Assembly: GCF_031454135.1 (NCBI RefSeq)
Contig: NZ_JAVDQF010000001.1
Location: forward strand, 2,976,001-3,040,000
Reading direction: 5' to 3'
Origin: Arthrobacter russicus
GTDB lineage: Bacteria; Actinomycetota; Actinomycetes; Actinomycetales; Micrococcaceae
Length of the DNA stretch: 64,000 nt
The stretch's first letter is position 1. Each line of letters begins with the position of its first letter. Position numbers and translations under genes: made by a program. Below are positions 13,252 through 23,085 of this stretch, in pieces. Under the pieces are notes generated by a model. It was not told the DNA's origin, ran no database searches, and saw only the letters and a program-made list of their open reading frames with translations.

Positions 13252-16200
13252 TTAGGGGTTTTGCCGTTTGCGTCGGGTGGTGAGCATGAGCAGCAGGCCG
13301 AGTCCGAGGATCAATGCGCCGAGCAGGGCGATTGGCAGGGCGGTGAGGCCGGTGATTGCCAGGTCGTCTTTCGGGGCTGGTGGATCGACGGGGAGTGCTG
13401 CGAAGCGGGCCACGTCGTTGCCGTCGGCCTTGATTGGAGCACTGTCGAAGCTGACGGTGATCGTTTTGGCTCCGGCGACGGTGGAGGTGATGGTGGCGGT
13501 GTAGGTTCCGTTCCCGTTGTTCACCCACTTTCCGATCGTGGTGTTGTTCGGGTCACTCGTAGCTGTGAGCTTGCTGGCATCGGCGTTCAGGACCGGGTTG
13601 CCATCCTTATCCACCAGGGTCACCGTGACGGTGTGCGTAGCGACGCCGTCGGCGGTTTTTTCTCCTTCGGTGACGGTGAACTTGGTTCCCGCGTTCGTGA
13701 CGTCGACTGCACCTGCGGTGAAGCGGGCCACGTCGTTGCCGTCAGCTGTGATCGAGCCGCTGTCGAACGCGACGGTGACCTTTTTGTCGCCGGCGACGGT
13801 GGAGGTCACCGTCGCGGTGTAGCTTCCGTCCCCGTTATTCACCCAGTCACCGAACGAAGCGTTCGCCGGATCACTGGTAGCCGTGAGCTTCGTGGTGTCG
13901 GCGTTCAGGACCGGGTTGCCGTCCTTATCCACCAGGGTCACGGTAACCGAGTGCGTGGCGACGCCGTCGGCAGTCTTCTCGCCTTCGGTGACGGTGAACT
14001 TGGTTCCGGCGTTGGTTACATCGACTGCACCTGCGGTGAAGCGGGCTACGTCGTTGCCGTCGGCGGTGATTGCCCCGCCGTCGAACGAGACGGTGATCTT
14101 CTTGTCGCCCGCGATGGTGGAGGTCACGGTGGCGGTGTAGCTTCCGTCGCCGTTATTGGTCCAGCTGCCGAAGTTGGCATTGGCCGGATCGCTGACCGCA
14201 GCCAATTTCGTGGTATCTGCGTTCAGGACCGGGTTGCCGTCCTTATCCACCAGGGTCACCGTGACGGTGTGGGTGGCGACGCCGTCGGCAGTTTTCTCGC
14301 CTTCGGTGACCGTGTACTTCGTGCCGGCATTGGTCACATCGACCGGACCGGCCACAAAGCGGGCCACATCGTTGCCGTCAGCTTTGATGGCACCGCCGTC
14401 GAAGCTGGTGCTGATCTTTTTATCACCGGCGACGGTGGTGGTCACGGTGGCGGTGTAAGTTCCGTCCCCGTTGTTCACCCACTCGCCGATGGTGGTGTTC
14501 GCCGGATCACTGACCGCAGCCAGTTTCGTGGTGTCGGCGTTCAGGACCGGGTTGCCGTCCTTATCCACCAGCGTGACGGTAACCGTGTGCGTTGCGGTGC
14601 CGTCGGCAGCTTTTTCGCCTTCGGTGACCGTGAACTTGGTCCCGGCATTGGTCACATCGACCGGACCGGCCACAAAGCGGGCCACGTCGTTGCCGTCGGC
14701 TTTGATGGTACCGCCGTCGAAGGCGGTGGTGATCTTCTTGTCCCCGGCGACGGTGGAGGTGATGGTGGCGGTGTAAGTGCCGTCACCATTCTTCGCCCAG
14801 TCACCGATCGTGGTATTCGCCGGATCACTGGTGGCCACGAGCTTCGCCGTATCGGCGTTCAGGACCGGGTTGCCGTCCTTGTCGACCAGGGTCGCGGTGA
14901 CGGTGTGGGTGGCGGTGCCGTCGGCAGTCTTTTCGCCTTCAGTGACGGTGAACTTCGTGCCGGCATTGGTGACGTCGACCGGGCCGGCGACGAAGACCGC
15001 GATGGTGTTCCCGTCGGCGTTGATCGAGTTCTCGTCGTAGGAAGCGTTGATGGTCTTGTCACCGGCCACAGTCGAGGCGATCGTGGCCGTGTAGGTGCCG
15101 TCGCCGTTGTTCACCCAAGCCCCGTAAGTGCTGTTGGCCGGGTCAAAAGCCGCGAGTTTGGTCGTGTCGGCGTTCAGGACCGGGTTGCCGTCCTTATCCA
15201 CCAGGGTCACCGTGACGGTGTGGGTGGCGGTGCCGTCGGCAGTTTTCTCGCCTTCGGTGACCGTGTACTTCGTTCCGGCGTTGGTCACGTCGACCGGGCC
15301 GGCGGTGAAGCGGGCTACGTCGTTGCCGTCGGCTTTGATCGCGCCACCGTCGAATGAGGTGGTGATCTTCTTGTCGCCGGCGACGGTGGTGGTCACGGTG
15401 GCGGTGTAGGTGCCGTCGCCGTTATTGGTCCAGCTGCCGAAGTTGGCATTGGTCGGGTCGCTCACCGCAGCCAGTTTCGTGGTATCGGCATTCGGAACCG
15501 GGTTTCCGTCCTTATCCACCAGGGTCACCGTGACGGTGTGGGTGGCGACGCCGTCGGCGGTTTTTTCTCCTTCGGTGACGGTGAACTTCGTTCCGGCGTT
15601 GGTCACGTCGACCGGGCCGGCGGTGAAGCGGGCTACGTCGTTGCCGTCGGCTTTGATCGTTCCGCCGTCGAAGGCGGTGGTGATCTTCTTGTCCCCGGCG
15701 ACGGTGGAGGTGATCGTGGCGGTGTAGGTTCCGTCCCCGTTGTTGGTCCAGGCACCGATCGTGGTGTTCGCCGGATCGCTGACCGCAGCCAGTTTTGTCG
15801 TATCGGCGTTCAGGACCGGGTTGCCGTCCTTATCAGCCAGCGTGACGGTAACCGTGTGCGTTGCGGTGCCGTCGGCAGCTTTTTCGCCTTCGGTGACCGT
15901 GTACTTCGTTCCGGCATTGGTCACATCGACCGGTCCGGCGGTGAAGCGGGCCACATCGTTGCCGTCGGCTTTGATCGCTCCGCCGTCGAAGCTGGTGCTG
16001 ATCTTTTTATCACCGGCGACGGTGGTGGTCACGGTGGCGGTGTAGGTGCCGTCGCCGTTATTGGTCCAGCTGCCGAAGTTGGCATTGGCCGGGTCGCTCA
16101 CCGCGGCCAGTTTCGCGGTATCGGCGTTCAGGACCGGGTTGCCATCCTTATCCGCGAGTGAAACGGTCACGGTGTGCGTTGCGACGCCATCGGCAACCCG

Positions 16201-19200
16201 GTTGCCTTCGGTGACGGTGAACTTCGTTCCGGCGTTGGTCACGTCGACGCCGCCGGCGACGAATCGTGCGGTGTCGTTGCCGTCGGCTTTGATCGTTCCG
16301 CCGTCGAAGACCGTGCTGATCTTCTTACTGCCGGCGACAGTCGAAGTCACGGTCGTGGTGTAGGTGCCGTCGCCGTTGTTGGTCCAGGCACCGAAACGGG
16401 TGTCCGTCGGGTCACTGCTGGCCGCGAGTTTCGTGGTGTCCGCGTTCAGGACCGGGTTGCCGTCCTTGTCCGCCAGGGTGACGGTAATCGTGTGGGTTGC
16501 GGTCCCGTCAGCGGTTTTGTCGCCTTCGGTGACCGTGAACTTCGTGCCCGCATTGGTGACATCGACGCCGCCGGCGACGAACCGTGCGGTGTCGTTCCCG
16601 TCGGCTTTGATGGCTCCGCCATCGAACGAGGTGGTGATCTTCTTGTTGCCGGCGACGGTGGTGGTCACGGTGGCGGTGTAGGTTCCATCTCCGTTGTTGG
16701 TCCAGGCACCGATCGTGGTGTTCGTCGGATCGCTGACCGCAGCCAGTTTTGTCGTATCGGCATTCGGAACCGGGTTGCCGTCTTTGTCGGCCAGCGTCAC
16801 AGTGACGGTGTGGGTGGCGGTGCCGTCGGCAATACGGTTGCCTTCGGTGACCGTGAATTTGGTCCCGGCGTTGGTCACATCGACCGGGCCGGCAATGAAC
16901 CGTGCGGTGTCGTTGCCGTCGGCTTTGATCGCACCACTGTCGAAGCTGGTGCTGATCTTCTTGGCCCCGGCCACGGTCGAGGTGATCGTGGCGGTGTAGG
17001 TTCCGTCCCCGTTATTGGTCCAGGCACCGATCGTGGTGTTCGAAGGATCGCTGACCGCAGCCAGTTTTGTCGTATCGGCGTTCAGGACCGGGTTGCCGTC
17101 TTTGTCGGCCAGCGTGACGGTAACCGAGTGCGTGGCACTGCCGTCGGCGACGCGGTTTCCTTCGGTGACCGTGAACTTCGTTCCGGCGTTGGTGACATCG
17201 ACCGGACCGGCCACGAATCGGGCCATGTCGTTGCCGTCGGCTTTGATCGCACCACTGTCGAAGCTGGTGCTGATCTTCTTGGCCCCGGCCACGGTCGAAG
17301 TGATCGTGGCGGTGTAGGTACCGTCGCCGTTGTTGGTCCAGGTACCGATGGTGGCGTTGGCCGGGTCGCTGGCCGCGGTGAGCTTGCTGGTGTCCGCATC
17401 CGGTACCGGGTTTCCGTCCTTGTCCACCAAGGTCACCGTGACCGTGTGGGTGGCGGTGCCGTCGGCAACGCGGTTGCCTTCGGTGACGGTGAACTTCGTT
17501 CCGGCATTATTGACGTCGACGCCGCCGGCGGTGAAGCGGGCTACATCGTTGCCGTCGGCTTTGATGGCACCGCCATCGAAGCTGGTGGTGATTTTCTTAT
17601 TGCCCGCGACAGTCGTAGTGATCTTGGCGGTGTAGGTTCCGTCGCCGTTGTTGGTCCAGGCGCCGATGGTGGCGTTGGCCGGATCACTGACTGCAGCCAG
17701 TTTTGCGGTGTCCGCGTTCAGGACCGGGTTGCCGTCCTTATCGACCAGAGTCACGGTCACGTTATGGGTTCCATCGCCGTCCGCGACACGGGCGCCTTCG
17801 GTGACGGTGAATTTGGTTCCGGCGTTGGTGACGTCGACGCCGCCGGCGACGAATCGTGCGGTGTCGTTCCCGGAGGCTTTGATTGTGCCGCCGTCGAACG
17901 TAGTGCTGATTTTCTTGTTGCCTGCCACGGTCGAAGTGATGGTGGCGGTGTAGGTGCCGTCGCCGTTGTTGGTCCAGGTACCGATGGTGGCGTTGGCCGG
18001 GTCGCTGGCCGCGGTGAGCTTCGCGGTGTCCGCGTTCGGTACCGGGTTGCCGTCCTTGTCGACCAAGGTCACGGTAACCGTGTGCGTGGCGACGCCGTCG
18101 GCGGTTTTATCGCCTTCGGTGACCGTGAACTTGGTCCCGGCATTGGTTACATCGACCGGACCTGAGACGAAGCGGGCAGTGCCGTTTCCGTTGACCGCGA
18201 TCGATGCGCCGTCGAAGCTGGTGGCAATGGTCTTATTGCCGGCAACCGTGGACGTCATCGTGGCGGTGTAGGTGCCGTTGTTATTGTTCGTCCAGGCGCT
18301 GATCGTTGCGTTGGCCGGAGTGCTGGTGGCAGCGAGCTTGCTGGTGTCCGCATCCGGGATCGGGTTGTTCTGCGCGTCGCGCAGAGTGACGGTCACGGTG
18401 TGCGAGGCAGTGCCGTTTGCGGCTCGGTCCCCGGTGGAGACCACGAACTCGCTTTTCCGTGCGTCCGGGGCCGGCGACCCGATGGTGGTCTGCGCGGTTC
18501 TGGTGACATTGGCGTCATCGGTCTGGGCTACCCGCACCACGGTGCCGGTGGCTACCCGGGTGCTCGGCGTCAAGGTCCAGTTGCCGTTGGCGTCGACCGT
18601 CGGGGTGCCCAGCACATTGCCGGCGGCATCGGTCACGGTCACGGTGAACCCGGCCTGGCCCTTGCCGGTGAGCTGGTAGCCGTCGGAGGGGTTGATGGCC
18701 GGATCGACCATCACGCGGACCTTGCCGCTGGCATTGCCCACCGTAGTTCCACCGGAGACTACTTCGAAGGTCATGGTCCCTGCGGTGTCCGGCAAGTTCC
18801 CCGGAGCAGTGGTCGAAGCAACTTGGAGCTGCGGCAGGAAACGACGTTCCCAGCCTGAGTCCCAAGTGACCCGGGTGCCTCCGGTGGATGTGCCTAGGCC
18901 GCAGGAAAGGGTTCTTGAGTTATTGCTCAAAACGCAGTTGGTGGCAGTGAGTACCGTGTCGCGGAGCGGTCCATTCTCAGTACTGGCCAGTTGCGAGACG
19001 ACGGTAGTCTGGGCCGGGAACACCGTACCCTCGGGGGCATTGAAGACAATCGAAGAGGTTTTGGTCAGATCGATGACTTCGCCTTGTCCGTCATTGACCA
19101 AGGAGAACTTCAAGGCGCCCTGCGAACCGGGGTACAAGGTCGATACCGCTGCGGGGTTGTTCCGCAAAGTCATCGAGGCAGCCACTGCCGGCGCGGCTTG

Positions 19201-19332
19201 GGCGATCATGGCGAGCGGCAGCACTGCCGCCGTCGCGGCGAACCAGGTCCGCCAGCGGGGCCGTCTTCTGCCCGCATTCTTCGTATCAGTGTTTTGCCGC
19301 GCAGCCGAACCCCGCGAATGAAGATTTACCAA
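13252..19332 (-). CDS. Giant LAxTG-anchored surface protein with 16 Ig-like (invasin/Big_1-like) repeats
   Basis: A 2026-residue secreted wall protein. The signal peptide follows a basic N terminus (RRRPRWRTWFAATAAVLPLAM, ending near AVAA, about residue 52). A unique region (about 53-205) and a separate Ig-like segment (about 206-285) lead into 16 tandem units of about 106 residues (290-1979). Each unit reads VDVTNAGTKFTVTEG, THTVTVTLVDKDGNPV, WTNNGDGTYTATITSTVAG and FDGGTIKADGNDVARF, typical of Ig-fold stalk domains. The C terminus has the sorting signal LAITG, a hydrophobic helix and RRKRQNP, as expected for class E sortase. The start is TTG at 19332 with GGAG 7-10 nt upstream. It probably projects a stalk for adhesion; no ligand-binding domain is recognised. 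No sortase gene is present here. Confidence 0.9.
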   Translation of the reverse strand: MVNLHSRGSAARQNTDTKNAGRRRPRWRTWFAATAAVLPLAMIAQAAPAVAASMTLRNNPAAVSTLYPGSQGALKFSLVNDGQGEVIDLTKTSSIVFNAPEGTVFPAQTTVVSQLASTENGPLRDTVLTATNCVLSNNSRTLSCGLGTSTGGTRVTWDSGWERRFLPQLQVASTTAPGNLPDTAGTMTFEVVSGGTTVGNASGKVRVMVDPAINPSDGYQLTGKGQAGFTVTVTDAAGNVLGTPTVDANGNWTLTPSTRVATGTVVRVAQTDDANVTRTAQTTIGSPAPDARKSEFVVSTGDRAANGTASHTVTVTLRDAQNNPIPDADTSKLAATSTPANATISAWTNNNNGTYTATMTSTVAGNKTIATSFDGASIAVNGNGTARFVSGPVDVTNAGTKFTVTEGDKTADGVATHTVTVTLVDKDGNPVPNADTAKLTAASDPANATIGTWTNNGDGTYTATITSTVAGNKKISTTFDGGTIKASGNDTARFVAGGVDVTNAGTKFTVTEGARVADGDGTHNVTVTLVDKDGNPVLNADTAKLAAVSDPANATIGAWTNNGDGTYTAKITTTVAGNKKITTSFDGGAIKADGNDVARFTAGGVDVNNAGTKFTVTEGNRVADGTATHTVTVTLVDKDGNPVPDADTSKLTAASDPANATIGTWTNNGDGTYTATITSTVAGAKKISTSFDSGAIKADGNDMARFVAGPVDVTNAGTKFTVTEGNRVADGSATHSVTVTLADKDGNPVLNADTTKLAAVSDPSNTTIGAWTNNGDGTYTATITSTVAGAKKISTSFDSGAIKADGNDTARFIAGPVDVTNAGTKFTVTEGNRIADGTATHTVTVTLADKDGNPVPNADTTKLAAVSDPTNTTIGAWTNNGDGTYTATVTTTVAGNKKITTSFDGGAIKADGNDTARFVAGGVDVTNAGTKFTVTEGDKTADGTATHTITVTLADKDGNPVLNADTTKLAASSDPTDTRFGAWTNNGDGTYTTTVTSTVAGSKKISTVFDGGTIKADGNDTARFVAGGVDVTNAGTKFTVTEGNRVADGVATHTVTVSLADKDGNPVLNADTAKLAAVSDPANANFGSWTNNGDGTYTATVTTTVAGDKKISTSFDGGAIKADGNDVARFTAGPVDVTNAGTKYTVTEGEKAADGTATHTVTVTLADKDGNPVLNADTTKLAAVSDPANTTIGAWTNNGDGTYTATITSTVAGDKKITTAFDGGTIKADGNDVARFTAGPVDVTNAGTKFTVTEGEKTADGVATHTVTVTLVDKDGNPVPNADTTKLAAVSDPTNANFGSWTNNGDGTYTATVTTTVAGDKKITTSFDGGAIKADGNDVARFTAGPVDVTNAGTKYTVTEGEKTADGTATHTVTVTLVDKDGNPVLNADTTKLAAFDPANSTYGAWVNNGDGTYTATIASTVAGDKTINASYDENSINADGNTIAVFVAGPVDVTNAGTKFTVTEGEKTADGTATHTVTATLVDKDGNPVLNADTAKLVATSDPANTTIGDWAKNGDGTYTATITSTVAGDKKITTAFDGGTIKADGNDVARFVAGPVDVTNAGTKFTVTEGEKAADGTATHTVTVTLVDKDGNPVLNADTTKLAAVSDPANTTIGEWVNNGDGTYTATVTTTVAGDKKISTSFDGGAIKADGNDVARFVAGPVDVTNAGTKYTVTEGEKTADGVATHTVTVTLVDKDGNPVLNADTTKLAAVSDPANANFGSWTNNGDGSYTATVTSTIAGDKKITVSFDGGAITADGNDVARFTAGAVDVTNAGTKFTVTEGEKTADGVATHSVTVTLVDKDGNPVLNADTTKLTATSDPANASFGDWVNNGDGSYTATVTSTVAGDKKVTVAFDSGSITADGNDVARFTAGAVDVTNAGTKFTVTEGEKTADGVATHTVTVTLVDKDGNPVLNADASKLTATSDPNNTTIGKWVNNGNGTYTATITSTVAGAKTITVSFDSAPIKADGNDVARFAALPVDPPAPKDDLAITGLTALPIALLGALILGLGLLLMLTTRRKRQNP
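13396..18465 (-). repeat. 16 tandem ~318-bp units inside the surface-protein gene
   Basis: The units are 318 bp (106 codons) except one of 315 bp (about 14982-15298). Neighbouring units are very similar at the DNA level, so copy number can change by recombination or slippage and may be mis-assembled from short reads. N-proximal units mostly carry (N/A)R(V/I)ADG after TEG, while the eight C-proximal units carry EK(T/A)ADG. The first unit (SEFVVSTGDRAANG) is the most divergent. The opposite strand has long open frames in this array only because of the repeat's codon pattern. Confidence 0.9.
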
Positions 19333-19917
19333 GAGAAGTCTCCGTCAGTAGTAACAACACATACAGGGACTCCGAATAGATCCCCCCAACCTATAGACCT
19401 GCAATTCTCATTGCACGCGCTTAGGTACGATATCAGCCAACTCAAGCAGTTCCAATGTGGCTTTGTGGTAACCCCTATGCGGTGATATTCGATGCGTATT
19501 CATGATTTGCGCAATTTGTTCCATTGGAATCAATGGCCTGTTCAGGGTGGTCCGCCATGCCCAGGCGCGGCCCGGAATATACCGTCGCTGTGGCGTCAGT
19601 TTTCCCTTCGTTCAAAGGTTTTGAAGGCTATTGCCGGCATGCCGGAATGCCTTCCCGCTGACCCACACGGAGACGAAGGCAGTGCCAAAAGAGCCTAATC
19701 CGAGTGAGTTTTCGAGATGGATGAAGAATACGAAGCTGCATCTTCGATCACGTGCCGAAAATGAGGACGTCTACGTTATCAAAAGCCCTTCGACCATTCC
19801 GGATCTTTGTGGTTTCCCGCAGCCGAGCCATAAGCCCAACGAAAAAATCTGCATTCTCCGGTGGCTCGGAGTGCCGGAGAGCAGCCTCGTCGGGAGCACC
19901 TGGCGGCCGAGGCCTGA
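19333..19917. other. 585-nt region without a recognisable gene upstream of the surface-protein gene
   Basis: The first 200 nt are clearly richer in A+T than the surrounding DNA and should hold the promoter of the surface-protein gene; no convincing -10/-35 pair was picked. A small palindrome CCATTGGAATCAATGG lies at 19521-19536. Short plus-strand frames (19492-19698, and from GTG 19682 running into the antisense of fhs) have no recognisable motif. The region could hold a decayed gene. Confidence 0.4.
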
Positions 19918-21621
19918 TCAACTCAAGCCGACTGCATTTCCGGTCGCATCGACGTCCATCCGAAGTGCGGCAGGTGTTTTCGGCAATCCCGGCATGGTCA
20001 TCACCGCGCCGGTCAAAGCCACGATGAATCCGGCCCCGGTTTTCGGCACGAGGTCCCGTACGTGCAGCGTGAAGCCTTCGGGCGCGCCCAGGAGCGAAGC
20101 GTCATCCGAAAACGAATATTGGGTTTTGGCCATGCACACCGGGAAAGCGTCCCAGCCGTTAGAGCTGATTTCGGCAAGCCGCTTCAATGCCGGGCTGGAG
20201 AACTCCACCCGGTCCGCCCCGTAGATCCGCTGTGCGATTAGTTCGATTTTCTCCTTGACCGGCAAGTCCAAAGCATAGAGATGGTCGAATCGGTGCGGTT
20301 GCTGCAGAGCCCGCAGCACCTCGGCCGCCAGTTCATCGCCACCGTCTCCACCACCACCGCGGCCCCAAACATCGGCCACCGCGGCGGCAACCTGGTGATC
20401 GGCGCACCATTGCAGCAGCCAGTCGAGTTCTTCCACGCTGTCCGAGCTGAACTTGTTAATCGATACCACGGGATCGAGGCCGAACTGCCGGATGTTGCGG
20501 ATGTGCCGCTGCAGATTGCCCACACCGGCTTGCAGGGCGGCCAGATCCGGTTCCGCCAAATCGGTTTTGGCGACTCCTCCGTGCATTTTCAAGGCGCGTA
20601 CCGTGGCCACGATCACCACCGCGTCAGGTGCCACATCCGCCGTCCGGGCCTTGATGTCCATGTACTTTTCGGCACCCAGATCCGCGCCGAAGCCGGCTTC
20701 GGTGATCACCACATCGGCCAGTTCCCGGGCCAGTGACGTGGCGATCACCGAGTTGCAGCCGTGCGCGATGTTCGCGAACGGCCCGCCGTGCACCAGCGCC
20801 GGCGTGCCCGCGATGGTCTGCACCAGGTTCGGTTTGACGGCCTCTTTGAGCAGCAGGGTCAATGCGCCCTCGACGCCCAACTCGGCGACCGTGACCGGCT
20901 TCCGGTCGTAGTCGAAGCCGAAGGTGATTCGGCCGATCCGTTGTTTCAAGTCCTGCAGGTCTTTGGCCAGGCAGAAAACGGCCATGATCTCGGAGGCGAC
21001 CGTGATGTCGAATCCGTCTTGCCGGGGAACCCCTTGGGTCGGTCCGCCGAGGCCGATCACCACTTCGCGCAGCGCCCGGTCATTCATATCCAGCACGCGT
21101 TTGAAGCTGATCCGGCGCGGATCGATATTCAGCGCATTGCCTTGGTAGATGTGATTGTCGATCAACGCGCACAAGGCGTTGTTCGCCGAGGTGATCGCAT
21201 GGAAATCACCGGTGAAGTGCAGGTTGATCTCATCCATCGGCAGCACCTGGGAGTAACCGCCGCCGGTGGCCCCGCCTTTCATGCCCAGGGTCGGTCCGAG
21301 TGAAGGCTCGCGCAGGGCGATCATGGCTTTGCGGCCGGAGCCGTCCTGCTCGAAGGCCCGGCTCAGCGAATCCGCGAGTCCCACGGTAGTGGTGCTTTTT
21401 CCTTCACCGGCCGGGGTGGGGGAGACCGCCGTGACCAGCACGACCTTGCCGCGCCGCCCGGACGCCGGAATTTCGCCGACGTCGATCTTGGCTTTGTACC
21501 GGCCGTAGAGCTCAATCGCATCCGCCGGAATTCCGGCGCGTTCGGCGATCTCCGCAATGGGTCGAAGCTGGGCTTGCTGGGCGATGTGCAGATCGGTCAT
21601 GGGCTCGACGGTTGACGTCAT
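19918..21621 (-). CDS. fhs: Formate--tetrahydrofolate ligase
   Basis: ATP-dependent synthesis of 10-formyl-THF from formate and THF. The 567 residues have the P-loop [18 protein letters not shown] (near residues 65-82), the [22 protein letters not shown] block and [14 protein letters not shown]. The ATG at 21621 follows GAAGGA by about 10 nt and gives the start [16 protein letters not shown]; an in-frame ATG 90 nt upstream adds a basic stretch not typical of the family. It feeds the same one-carbon pool as the glycine cleavage block 12 kb away. No folate-type or ZTP riboswitch was recognised upstream. Confidence 0.96.
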   Translation of the reverse strand: MTSTVEPMTDLHIAQQAQLRPIAEIAERAGIPADAIELYGRYKAKIDVGEIPASGRRGKVVLVTAVSPTPAGEGKSTTTVGLADSLSRAFEQDGSGRKAMIALREPSLGPTLGMKGGATGGGYSQVLPMDEINLHFTGDFHAITSANNALCALIDNHIYQGNALNIDPRRISFKRVLDMNDRALREVVIGLGGPTQGVPRQDGFDITVASEIMAVFCLAKDLQDLKQRIGRITFGFDYDRKPVTVAELGVEGALTLLLKEAVKPNLVQTIAGTPALVHGGPFANIAHGCNSVIATSLARELADVVITEAGFGADLGAEKYMDIKARTADVAPDAVVIVATVRALKMHGGVAKTDLAEPDLAALQAGVGNLQRHIRNIRQFGLDPVVSINKFSSDSVEELDWLLQWCADHQVAAAVADVWGRGGGGDGGDELAAEVLRALQQPHRFDHLYALDLPVKEKIELIAQRIYGADRVEFSSPALKRLAEISSNGWDAFPVCMAKTQYSFSDDASLLGAPEGFTLHVRDLVPKTGAGFIVALTGAVMTMPGLPKTPAALRMDVDATGNAVGLS

Positions 21622-21681
21622 TGTCTTCAGATCCTTCACTGATTCACGAGGTCTTCGCGGAACTGCTTTTGGCTGCCGGTT

Positions 21682-21704
21682 GGCCGGACCAGGGTGTGAT
21701 CCGG
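21682..21704 (-). terminator. Weak hairpin after mshA
   Basis: On the minus-strand RNA, CCGGAUCA and UGGUCCGG pair completely if one U-G wobble is allowed, with a 5-nt loop. It lies between the mshA stop and fhs. There is no U tract, so it may only attenuate read-through. Confidence 0.3.
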
Positions 21705-21762
21705 TTGCCAATTTACCGCAAAGCAGCGCCGGAGGAACGAATTCGCCGAAGGCTTTGCCGGC

Positions 21763-22941
21763 TCAGCGGCTTGCGGCAAGCACAGCGTCGTAGACGGCTC
21801 GGGTGCGCCGGGCCGTCTGCACCCAGGAATGGCTTGCCGCATGCGCTATTCCGGCTTCGCCCATCCGGGCCCTGGCCGCAGGCCCGAGGTCGTGCAATTG
21901 CTCGATCGCGCGGGCCCAACTGGATTCGTCGAGGTCATCGACCAGGAGTCCGGTCACGCCGTCGCGCACGGCTTGGTTGAGTCCGCCCACCCGGGTGGCC
22001 AGCACCGGAGTCCCGCAGGCTTGCGCCTCGAGCGCGACCAGGCCGAAGGATTCCGACGACGACGGCATGGCCACCGCGTCCGCGGAACGGAACCACGAAG
22101 CCAACTCGGCGGCGGGCATCGGCGGCAGGAAATCGACCTCCGCTTCCAGCCCGAGTTCCCGTCGCAAGGTCGCCAAGTCGTAGTCCTGGGCACCGCTCCG
22201 CGAGCCGATCACCACGAGCCGGACGGCCAGTTCCGGCCGGCGGTCCCGGAGTTGGGCGAGCGCGCCGAGCAGGATATGCGGCCCTTTTAGCCGTTGCAAC
22301 CGGCCGGCGAAGACCAGCAACATCTGGTCCGCTCCGGCCGCAGCGAGTTTGGGACCAGCCCGGAAGACTTCGAGGTCCACGCCGGGCGGCACCACCGAAA
22401 TCCGGTCCGAGCAGCCGCCGTAGAGTTGGTTCAGCTCAACCGCCTCGGCTTGCGTATTGGCAATCAGCCGGTCCGCGGCGGCGACGATCTGGTCTTCTCC
22501 GGCGGCACGTTGCGAGGGTTCGGCCAACTGGCCCCCGGTGCGGTGCCGGTCTTTGACTTTGGCCATGGTGTGCATGGTGTGCACCAGCGGCAATTGCCAG
22601 ATCCGGGCGAGTTCCAAGCCCGCCATCCCGGAAATCCAGTAATGCGAGTGCAGGATTTCGGCACCGCCGGAGCCGACGTCGGAAATCCGGCGGATCAGCT
22701 CGGGAAGCAACTGCGGCAGGGCTTCTTTGGACCGCGGCGCGGGAACGGCCAGATGTTGCACCAGGACCCCGGGAGCCAACTCCAGATCGCCCTGGTCGCC
22801 GGTGCTGATGATGCGGACCTGGGCGCCTTGGCGGCCCAAGTTCTCCGCGAGTTGGCGGACGTACACGTTCATCCCACCGGCATCGCCGGAACCGGGCTGG
22901 GCCAGCGGCGAGGTGTGCAAGGAGAGCATCAGAACACGCAT
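21763..22941 (-). CDS. mshA: D-inositol-3-phosphate glycosyltransferase (mycothiol synthesis)
   Basis: First step of mycothiol synthesis: transfers GlcNAc from UDP-GlcNAc to inositol 3-phosphate. The 392-residue GT4-family protein opens with SLHTSPLAQPGSGDAGGMNVYV, the MshA acceptor loop. It continues with HSHYWISGMAGLELA, HTMHTMAKVKDR, VVPPGVDLEVF and the GT4 donor-site motif SSSESFGLVALEAQACG (about 297-313). A GAGGAGG site just upstream supports the ATG at 22941. Its acceptor is made by ino1 in the same window. Other mycothiol genes are not present here. Confidence 0.92.
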   Translation of the reverse strand: MRVLMLSLHTSPLAQPGSGDAGGMNVYVRQLAENLGRQGAQVRIISTGDQGDLELAPGVLVQHLAVPAPRSKEALPQLLPELIRRISDVGSGGAEILHSHYWISGMAGLELARIWQLPLVHTMHTMAKVKDRHRTGGQLAEPSQRAAGEDQIVAAADRLIANTQAEAVELNQLYGGCSDRISVVPPGVDLEVFRAGPKLAAAGADQMLLVFAGRLQRLKGPHILLGALAQLRDRRPELAVRLVVIGSRSGAQDYDLATLRRELGLEAEVDFLPPMPAAELASWFRSADAVAMPSSSESFGLVALEAQACGTPVLATRVGGLNQAVRDGVTGLLVDDLDESSWARAIEQLHDLGPAARARMGEAGIAHAASHSWVQTARRTRAVYDAVLAASR

Positions 22942-23085
22942 GGGGCCTCCTCGTGCTCCGGACTCTCGATTGCTACCGGATCAAGAAGTATCACGAAGCG
23001 GGTGCCCCCCGCCTCTTCGGCACCGGCCATGGATGCGAAGTGCCGTTGCGCCCGGGAGTTTCCGGACCGGATCGGCGCAATGGGT

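Noticed and set aside
13231-18271. Very long open frames on the plus strand opposite the repeat array
   Set aside because: They repeat with the same 318-bp period and are by-products of the codon pattern of the surface-protein gene; no independent start sites or motifs.
19492-20224. Short plus-strand frames between the surface-protein gene and fhs
   Set aside because: No recognisable motif; the longer one runs into the antisense of fhs. Noted as a possible decayed gene only.
21622-21762. Possible folate- or ZTP-sensing riboswitch upstream of fhs
   Set aside because: The conserved ZTP core (CCGCCTGGGC-type strand) is not present; only a short hairpin is seen.
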